A stretch of DNA of 10,416 bases from NCBI GenBank assembly GCA_964568825.1, contig CAZMSA010000128.1:1-10416 (forward strand). The letters are read 5' to 3'. Under the pieces are notes generated by a model, which was given only the letters and a program-made list of their open reading frames with translations, ran no database searches and had not been told where the DNA came from. The translations under genes were made by a program, and so were the position numbers. The stretch's first letter is position 1; every line of letters begins with the position of its first letter. The DNA comes from CAVVDT01 sp964568825 (GTDB lineage: Bacteria > Pseudomonadota > Alphaproteobacteria > Rhizobiales > Aestuariivirgaceae). Of the stretch, positions 5,766 through 10,416 are shown piece by piece.

Positions 5766-6995
5766 ATGGCCAAGGCCATTAGCCTCAAGATCAAGCTGCT
5801 GTCGACCGCCGACACGGGATTTTATTACGTCACCAAGAAGAACTCGCGGACCAAGACGGAAAAGTTCACGTTCAGGAAGTACGATCCCGTCGCGCGCAAG
5901 CACGTCGAATTCAAGGAAACCAAGATCAAGTAACGCTTCGATCACGATTGCCGTGCATCGCTTGCTGCAAGAACGCGCGCCATGGCAACGCCAAAAAGGG
6001 CAACCCCTGGGGTTGCCCTTTTGCATTTCGGTAGCATGAAACCGGCGATGTCTTGCGGTGCGGCGCTCAAGCCCCTTGCCAAACACCGTCTCGAGGGCGG
6101 GGTGATGTCGGAGGATGGCGTCTTTGGTCCGTCGTACAGTCCATCCCGCAGGAAGCCGTGCCTCATACGCAGCAGCGGGCAGCTCACCACTGTTTGCTGC
6201 CTCATCGTCGCCCTTGCCGACGCCGAGCGACGACGGCCATTGCTTCTTAGCGCCGGTCGAGAAGAGGAAGGCGTTCATCGCCAACTTCACGCCGCTTCGA
6301 TAGCCTTCCAATCCGGCGATGGCATAGAGATCGCCCTGAGGGGGCATTGCGCCGACCTCGATGTAGGCGAGCCGGGTGAACATCGAAGAGAAGTCGAGGT
6401 CGACTACGTGCCGCCCGTTGATCCTAATCCGCCCAGAAGCCGGAGGGTTGAGAACCGCGTACGAAAGATTGGCGACGACCACCTCGACCATCTTTTCGTG
6501 GCGTTCACGATCTCCCTTCTTCCGCGCCCTTTGTCGCGCCCCAGTGGCCTCCTCATGATGCTCGATGGACCTGAGGGTGTTCCTCAACAATCGCCTCAGT
6601 GGCTCTCCCTTGCGTAATCGCGCCCATACTGCTCGGGCCTTGTCCCTCGGCAGCACTCCCCGAAGGTAACGCGGGGCGATAGCCTGACCGGCCCCTACCT
6701 TCAACCCTTCGAAGTGTCTCAGAGCGACGCTGACCGACCACTCCCCGGCGTTCTGCCTGATCCATGTCGCAGCGGTCTTCCTGTATGGGTTGACCTTCGT
6801 GGCCCGATACGACGCCTTCAGGGGATCGCCGTGGCGTCGATAATGTTCCAGATGCTTGCGACAGAAGCGCCCCAGCCCCTTGCCGGAGGCGTTGCCGGGC
6901 GGGTCGGGACACTCGAAGACCCAGCAGCGCTTCCTCCCGTCCGGGCGGGTTTCGACCAATCTCTTCTTGAGTGTGTCGCGACGATTGTCGGGCAT
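5574..6995 (-). CDS. Zinc-finger / family-A-polymerase-like protein, probably C-terminally truncated
   Basis: Counting from ATG 6995, residues 24-48 form a CCCH zinc-finger-like module (C24, C29, C45, H48), followed by HYRRHGDP, an ending I know from mobile-element proteins. A basic helical stretch follows. Residues 198-212 read VDLDFSSMFTRLAYI, like motif A of family-A DNA polymerases. GDLYAIAGLEGYRSGVKLAM (221-240) plus NAFLF resembles the motif-B helix (R, K, N). Resemblance to phage and plasmid proteins of this type, from memory, continues to HHPALETVFGKGL (297-309) and then stops near position 6066. The last motif expected (a His-Asp pair) is missing. The frame stays open to 5574, through the terminator and antisense to rpmG, so that part is probably not real protein. 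A GTG at 7040 is an alternative start; neither start has a clear ribosome binding site. It is probably a decayed gene. Confidence 0.5.
   Translation of the reverse strand: MPDNRRDTLKKRLVETRPDGRKRCWVFECPDPPGNASGKGLGRFCRKHLEHYRRHGDPLKASYRATKVNPYRKTAATWIRQNAGEWSVSVALRHFEGLKVGAGQAIAPRYLRGVLPRDKARAVWARLRKGEPLRRLLRNTLRSIEHHEEATGARQRARKKGDRERHEKMVEVVVANLSYAVLNPPASGRIRINGRHVVDLDFSSMFTRLAYIEVGAMPPQGDLYAIAGLEGYRSGVKLAMNAFLFSTGAKKQWPSSLGVGKGDDEAANSGELPAAAYEARLPAGWTVRRTKDAILRHHPALETVFGKGLERRTARHRRFHATEMQKGNPRGCPFWRCHGARSCSKRCTAIVIEALLDLGFLEFDVLARDGIVLPERELFRLGPRVLLGDVIKSRVGGRQQLDLEANGLGHDFLPRARAAPDNNEFERRISPKPPALSRCRHLPMLVQATLCLQPNVTTDGAGSKAGDFQAGQG
5684..5712 (+). promoter_or_regulatory. Probable rpmG promoter
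   Basis: A perfect -35 box TTGACA (5684-5689) is followed after 17 bp by GATATC (5707-5712), an acceptable alphaproteobacterial -10. The expected transcript start is near 5719, giving a leader of about 45 nt before rpmG. The match is by eye only. Confidence 0.55.
5766..5933 (+). CDS. rpmG: Large ribosomal subunit protein bL33
   Basis: The 55-residue product starts MAKAISLKIKLLSTADTGF and ends KYDPVARKHVEFKETKIK. It matches bL33 along its whole length: the basic start, the TADTGFYYVTKKNSR core, TxTEKFTFRKYDP and the C-terminal HVEFKETKIK. bL33 sits near the E site of the 50S subunit. The length is the usual bacterial one. It has none of the four zinc-ribbon cysteines of the C+ form, so this is the zinc-independent C- type. 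The start ATG has GGGAG 6 nt upstream. A promoter lies about 55-80 bp upstream and a strong terminator 60 bp downstream, so it looks like a single-gene transcript. The opposite strand has a long open frame across it, which I regard as an antisense shadow. Confidence 0.97.
   Translation: MAKAISLKIKLLSTADTGFYYVTKKNSRTKTEKFTFRKYDPVARKHVEFKETKIK
5994..6022. terminator. Bidirectional intrinsic terminator of rpmG
   Basis: A perfect inverted repeat has arms of 14 nt, AAAAGGGCAACCCC (5994-6007) and GGGGTTGCCCTTTT (6009-6022), around a single T. In practice the inner pairs open to form the loop. The A-run on one side and the T-run on the other make it a rho-independent terminator in both directions. 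On the plus strand it ends rpmG; on the minus strand it would stop transcription coming from the polymerase-like ORF. Confidence 0.9.
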
Positions 6996-7318
6996 GGTGG
7001 TGGGATGGGGCCTAGAAGTGTGACCACCCCATCCCGACACAAAGGTGAAGGGACAAGTAGCCTTGTTAGCGGATGAGGTGGTTTTGGCTGCAACATCCCA
7101 GATAGAGCCTTATAAAGCACCGCCCCAACGATCGGGGTAAATTCGTCGGCTTGCTCGAACTCAATCACCAGCCAACACATCGCTACCTACCTGGCGGTGA
7201 ACTCAAGCAGGATGCCTTCCCCCGTGCCACAAACATCCACCCCGATCCTTCGAGCGATAGGTGAGGCCCCTTGACCCATCTCGCACCTGTAAACACAGAC
7301 AACTTGCCTTAGGCCGAT
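6996..7318. other. Intergenic region upstream of the polymerase-like ORF
   Basis: These 323 bp lie between the polymerase-like ORF and the TPR-sulfotransferase gene, both on the minus strand. They hold a 9-bp perfect hairpin at 7002-7035 next to the ORF start. They also hold the first half of an open frame on the minus strand starting at ATG 7180, with GGTAGG about 5 nt upstream; its N-terminus MCWLVIEFEQADEFTPIVGA looks protein-like, but the rest becomes proline-rich and overlaps the polymerase-like ORF. I do not recognise it and do not call it a gene. No terminator is clear after the sulfotransferase gene. Confidence 0.4.
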
Positions 7319-8857
7319 TCAGCCAGGCACTGTTGCTGCCATGAACTCCCGATAGGGCTTGGCGCAGCCGCGGTCGTCACCGACCTGCGGCAGTGCACCC
7401 TCGGGGGCCGGCAAACCGAGCATCGCAGCCAAATCTCCCAACACCGCCTGTGGCGCAGCGACCAGTTGCTCGTAGTCGATTGTCATCGAGATGTCGGGCA
7501 GCTTCGCGGCGACTAAGTCAGCCATTTCATAGTACCAGGTCACATGTTCGCGGATCGTCGTGAGATCGTAGGCGTAGTGATTACCTTCCGTATATTGCCG
7601 CAAGAAAATGCGCAGACAGATATCTTCGAGGTCACGTCGGATAAATACGAAGCGCACATTGGGGAGAACGGCCGCAATCCTCAGCGCATCGTGGATCAGT
7701 GCCGGCGTCGTGTTGGTAAAGACCCTGGCGTTCCCCGCCCGCCGACGAAGCTCTTCCTCGTAATAGCCGCGGCAAAGGCTATCGAGGACCGGAGGGAGTT
7801 GCGACAGGCGTGACGTGGTAAGTAGCCCGGCCGATTGAAAGGCCCGTCGGGTGACCATCTCGAGGATCGGATTCTCATAGCCGCGCTTGACGTCGGGAAA
7901 GAGCGCCGAGAGCGCTTCCAGTGTCGTTTTGCCGGATCGTGAGGGGCCCAGGATGAACAGCGACAAAGGTGCATCCTGGTTGGATGCGAGGGACTTGGGA
8001 TGATACGAGCGGGCGTGCGCCAGGCTCTCGGCCTGTTCCTCCCGCTCCCTGCGACAGCCTTCGCGATGCTGCTTGGCCGGATATCGATTGGCCGCCATTG
8101 CGCTTTCCCATGCCTCGGGATGTTGACCCATCTGGTCGAGGGCGGCGGCGGTCGCGGCGGCGATCAGTGAAGCCGATGCAGCCGCCTGGTCCTTTGGTTG
8201 GGCGGACAGCCGCTTGAGCAGCGCTTGGGGGTCGAGCGTAGACTGGGCGGCAGGAAGCTGGCTCAACAAATAGAGAGATTCAGCCGACGCTGGGGCACGG
8301 CTCAGCAATCGCTCGAAAGCGGCGGCCGCTTCAGCGAACAGCCCAAGTTGGATGTACACAAGGCCCAGTCCCATATCGCAAGCATAGAGCGAGGGGTCGA
8401 TTTCCCGGACCCGAATGAAGGCATCGGCTGCCAATTCGTACTCACGCTCTTCGCGATAGACCTCAGCGAGGCTGAGGAGAATACTGGCATCACCCGGCTT
8501 GAGCGCCAACGCCCGTTCAAGCGTCAAGGCCGCCATCTCCTTGGCGCCAAGTTGGAGATAGACGCCACCAAGCGCCGTCAGGGTCGTCCAGTCGTTTGGA
8601 TTGAGCATCGACGCCTGGATCAACGGGGGGAGGGCCCGCTGGTATTGGCCCCGATCGGCGAGAATGAGGCCAATGGTGTGCAGTGCCCCGACATAGTCAG
8701 GGTGCTTGTGGAGGAGCTTTTCCAGGATGCGCTGGGCGCGGTCGAACTGACGGGCACGGCGCAGCCCCTCAGCTTCTTCGAGGCTGCGGCGCGCATCCAG
8801 AAGGGCATTGAACGGCGGATGAGGCGACGCGGACGAGCGGATTGTCGGACTTTGCAC
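7319..8857 (-). CDS. TPR-repeat sulfotransferase-like protein
   Basis: The product has 512 residues. The N-terminal half (about 25-200) has five or so tetratricopeptide repeats, with typical alternation such as ALHTIGLILADRGQYQRALP and LLSLAEVYREEREYELAADA. The C-terminal half (about 298-500) is a sulfotransferase fold. Its 5'-phosphosulfate loop is LFILGPSRSGKTTLE (300-314), its 3'-phosphate motif FVFIRRDLEDICLRIF (403-418), followed by YAYDLTTIREHVTWYYEMAD and the DYEQLV segment, as in Sulfotransfer_3 proteins. Such enzymes transfer sulfate from PAPS; the TPR part probably binds the acceptor or partner. There is no signal peptide, so it is cytosolic. The start is GTG 8857 with AGGAG 7 nt upstream. 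The acceptor is unknown. The loop has Lys where most family members have Thr. Confidence 0.88.
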   Translation of the reverse strand: MQSPTIRSSASPHPPFNALLDARRSLEEAEGLRRARQFDRAQRILEKLLHKHPDYVGALHTIGLILADRGQYQRALPPLIQASMLNPNDWTTLTALGGVYLQLGAKEMAALTLERALALKPGDASILLSLAEVYREEREYELAADAFIRVREIDPSLYACDMGLGLVYIQLGLFAEAAAAFERLLSRAPASAESLYLLSQLPAAQSTLDPQALLKRLSAQPKDQAAASASLIAAATAAALDQMGQHPEAWESAMAANRYPAKQHREGCRREREEQAESLAHARSYHPKSLASNQDAPLSLFILGPSRSGKTTLEALSALFPDVKRGYENPILEMVTRRAFQSAGLLTTSRLSQLPPVLDSLCRGYYEEELRRRAGNARVFTNTTPALIHDALRIAAVLPNVRFVFIRRDLEDICLRIFLRQYTEGNHYAYDLTTIREHVTWYYEMADLVAAKLPDISMTIDYEQLVAAPQAVLGDLAAMLGLPAPEGALPQVGDDRGCAKPYREFMAATVPG

Positions 8858-9304
8858 AAATCAACTCCTGTCACTCGGGGTCGAGACCGGCAAATATAGC
8901 CTTGAAAATCACATTAGGCCCGTAGCGGAAGTGGCGCGAGACCACACCGCACCTCCAATGGGGGCCAACTGGTTGTTGACCGCGGCCGCTTTCCCGCGGT
9001 TTAGCATTTTGGCGACAAGTCGCAGTGGCACTGTCTGCTGACTGGCGATCGATCTGCCATTGCCGCGCAGCTCGCGTAAGGTTTTCTGTTTGAAAATAGC
9101 ATACATTTTTCGACAGTGCGGCATTTTAGCAACAGTCGGTTCGGCGCCAACCGCAGCCCCAAGATAATGAATTGTATAGATGATTCGCACCAGAGCGAGC
9201 CAATCAGACGATGCACAGGACACTTCCGGCGAGGCTCATATGCTCTGGACACGGAGGGGATTCGATATATCGTCACGTCAACATTTATAAGACGGGGGCG
9301 CATA
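8858..9304. other. Divergent intergenic region between sulfotransferase and barrel genes
   Basis: These 447 bp carry no gene I can support. Three degenerate copies of a CATTTT-N-CGACA-GTCG-like word lie at 9005-9023, 9104-9121 and 9122-9139; the first contains the small palindrome GCGACAAGTCGC. A 7-bp GC hairpin (ACCGCGG/CCGCGGT) is at 8979-9000. The stretch TATATT on the minus strand (8898-8893), 36 nt before the GTG of the sulfotransferase gene, could be its -10 box, but no good -35 matches it. A 10-bp palindrome CGATATATCG at 9263-9272 lies about 33 nt before the barrel gene and could be a -10 region or operator. Confidence 0.45.
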
Positions 9305-10018
9305 ATGCGTAAGTCATTGTTATGTGGGGTCGCTGCGGCGGCCGTGATGATGGTTATCGCCGGGCCGGCCGACGCTGCCGCAGACCCGCCGGTGTCATCG
9401 ATGTTCTATGACTGGAGCGGCTTTTATGTCGGGGGCCAACTGGGTGTTGGCCAGGCGAATTTCAGCAGCCGAAACGAGGGGGGCTCTGCGTCGCAATTCA
9501 ATGCCAATGTGCTCGGCTTGAGCGGCTTCACCGGCGGTGTCCATGGTGGCTTCAATTGGAAATTCGACCAGTTCCTAGCCGGCATTGAAGGGGACGTAAA
9601 CTTTGCCGGCTGGAAGGACTCGGCTCTGGCCCCGACGACTGCTGACGAGGGCGGCCGGGGGCGCGTTGATCTGCTTGCGTCGGTCCGGGGCCGGCTCGGC
9701 TTCCTAGTGAACGATCGAACCTTGCTTTATGCAACCGGCGGTGTCGCCTTTACCAACGCGGACTTCACGTCCATTCGGGACGTAGGCACGGGAAAGGTGA
9801 ACTTCAATAATGTGGGAGGCGTGGTCGGTGCGGGCGTGGAGATGCTGGTCTCCGAAAACGTCAGTGTGCGGGCGCAAGGTCTCTACTACATTTTCAATCA
9901 AACCAAAAGCATGAGCAGCGGAAAGTTCCCGGAAGCCGCAGCAGGGGATTTCGGCCGATTTAAGGATGCGTTCGTCGTCAGCATCGGCGTTAGTTGGCAT
10001 TTCAATTCGATGCTCTAG
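9305..10018 (+). CDS. Omp25/RopB-like outer-membrane beta-barrel protein
   Basis: The product has 237 residues. A signal peptide (MRKSLLCGVAAAAVMMVIAG, then PADA) is cut near residue 24. The mature protein begins with the family's opening strand YDWSGFYVGGQLGVGQANFS and continues with alternating aromatic/glycine strands, such as GGVHGGFNWKFDQFLAGIEG, DLLASVRGRLGFLV, RTLLYATGGVAFTNADF and VSVRAQGLYYIFNQ. It ends VVSIGVSWHFNSML, four residues beyond the usual final Phe. This is the eight-stranded outer-membrane barrel family common in alphaproteobacteria (Omp25/Omp31, RopB); these are structural or surface antigens more than specific pores. The ATG at 9305 is chosen because the signal peptide starts there. 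The upstream GGGGG is a poor ribosome binding site. The frame is open back to 9116 without coding character. Confidence 0.9.
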   Translation: MRKSLLCGVAAAAVMMVIAGPADAAADPPVSSMFYDWSGFYVGGQLGVGQANFSSRNEGGSASQFNANVLGLSGFTGGVHGGFNWKFDQFLAGIEGDVNFAGWKDSALAPTTADEGGRGRVDLLASVRGRLGFLVNDRTLLYATGGVAFTNADFTSIRDVGTGKVNFNNVGGVVGAGVEMLVSENVSVRAQGLYYIFNQTKSMSSGKFPEAAAGDFGRFKDAFVVSIGVSWHFNSML

Positions 10019-10055
10019 GGCCAATTGCGGGGTTTCGGAGATCGGACGCGGGGCC

Positions 10056-10214
10056 TTACGGCAACGACCCTGCGGCAACTGCCCATAACGGCCAGGCCCT
10101 GATGTCTCGCTGCTTGACCTCGGCAATCCCCTCCATCTGCCGCTCGCGCCGCAGGTTGGTTTCGAACTCTGCAAACACCACCGCTTGTCGGGGAACAGCG
10201 TCCCACTGCGCGAG
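10056..10214 (-). pseudogene. Serine recombinase (resolvase/invertase) fragment
   Basis: The minus-strand frame between a TGA just upstream and TAA at 10058-10056 reads VVFAEFETNLRRERQMEGIA, then EVKQRDIRAWP. This is the segment at the end of the catalytic domain of Pin/Hin-type resolvases (usually GAFAEFERxLxRERxxxGxAxAKxxG). Only about 35 residues match; the N-terminal catalytic Ser part and the helix-turn-helix tail are absent, and the frame has no start codon of its own. Upstream on the same strand is an ATG (10246) with a good AGGAG, but in another frame, which suggests a frameshift or a join of unrelated pieces. It is a remnant of a past mobile element and does not encode a working enzyme. 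Confidence 0.6.
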
Positions 10215-10288
10215 TCACTGGTGGGCGAACGGTTCTTAGTCCGCATCAGGTGCTCTCCTCGTTCGGCAGGAGACCCACCGGGAGCACA

Positions 10289-10312
10289 ATGTAGGACAAA
10301 ATGTAGGACAAA
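10289..10312. repeat. Tandem repeat of 12 bp, two copies
   Basis: The unit ATGTAGGACAAA occurs twice head to tail with no mismatch (10289-10300 and 10301-10312). It lies about 45 bp upstream of the ATG at 10246 on the minus strand and beside AT-rich sequence, so it could be a binding site pair of a recombinase or regulator, or simple tandem duplication. Confidence 0.75.
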
Positions 10313-10358
10313 CCAATCTAAAAAGTGTTTTAAATTCAATAATTTGGCTGATTTGAGC

Positions 10359-10411
10359 GGTCGGCCCAGGCGGGGTGATCGAGGAGGCCACTCGTTCCGC
10401 CTGGACCGACC
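10359..10411. repeat. 15-bp inverted repeat at right edge
   Basis: The arms GGTCGGCCCAGGCGG (10359-10373) and CCGCCTGGACCGACC (10397-10411) pair at 14 of 15 positions around a 23-nt loop. There is no T-run on either side, so it is not a standard intrinsic terminator. It could be an extragenic palindrome, part of an RNA structure or an element end. The rest of 10215-10416 is non-coding as far as I can see, with an AT-rich stretch at 10310-10350. Confidence 0.65.
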
Positions 10412-10416
10412 AACCC

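Noticed and set aside
8909..9223. Minus-strand frame of 104 codons in the divergent intergenic region
   Set aside because: There is no ribosome binding site, no recognisable motif, and it lies where promoters and repeats for the flanking genes are expected.
9704..10339. Minus-strand frame of 211 codons opposite the Omp25-like gene
   Set aside because: It mostly mirrors the barrel gene. Its only interesting feature is the ATG at 10246 with a good ribosome binding site, reported with the recombinase relic.

Overview
The window looks like chromosomal DNA from a high-GC alphaproteobacterium, probably Hyphomicrobiales-like (Bradyrhizobium/Reyranella type). The clues are a typical alphaproteobacterial bL33, an Omp25-type outer-membrane barrel starting with the usual 'YDWSGFYVGG' segment, a Sel1 mini-protein, many glutathione S-transferases, and a REP-like palindrome of the 'AGCCCGGATGGAGCGCAGCG' type common in these genomes. 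This is read from sequence and memory of the families; no search was run.

Left part (1-1837): an unrecognised gene of about 47% GC runs off the left edge on the minus strand. A REP-like palindrome separates it from a YibF-like GST gene (minus), whose stop codon lies in the palindrome. Then come a small exported protein (plus) and a Sel1-repeat mini-protein (minus), which converge.

Central operon (5418 down to 2119, minus): GST, then a membrane-anchored endonuclease/exonuclease/phosphatase-fold (EEP) protein, then an EamA/DMT transporter, then a nu-class (YfcG-like) GST. The genes are 10 nt apart, overlapped by ATGA, and 39 nt apart, so they are probably co-transcribed. The mix suggests thiol or xenobiotic handling plus export, but this is inference.

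Core gene and probable remnant (5684-7318): rpmG (bL33, 55 aa) has a good promoter, a good ribosome binding site and a perfect bidirectional hairpin terminator. Facing it on the minus strand is an ORF with an N-terminal CCCH zinc-finger-like module and motifs resembling the A and B motifs of family-A DNA polymerases. Its recognisable part stops about 45 bp before the rpmG terminator, without the last palm motif, so it looks like a truncated relic of a phage or mobile element.

Right part (7319-10416): a TPR-sulfotransferase gene (minus) and an Omp25-like barrel gene (plus) diverge from a 447-bp intergenic region holding degenerate repeats. Beyond the barrel lie a serine-recombinase fragment (minus), a tandem 12-bp repeat and a 15-bp inverted repeat at the edge, which suggests decayed mobile DNA. 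I saw no tRNA, rRNA, CRISPR array or intact insertion sequence.
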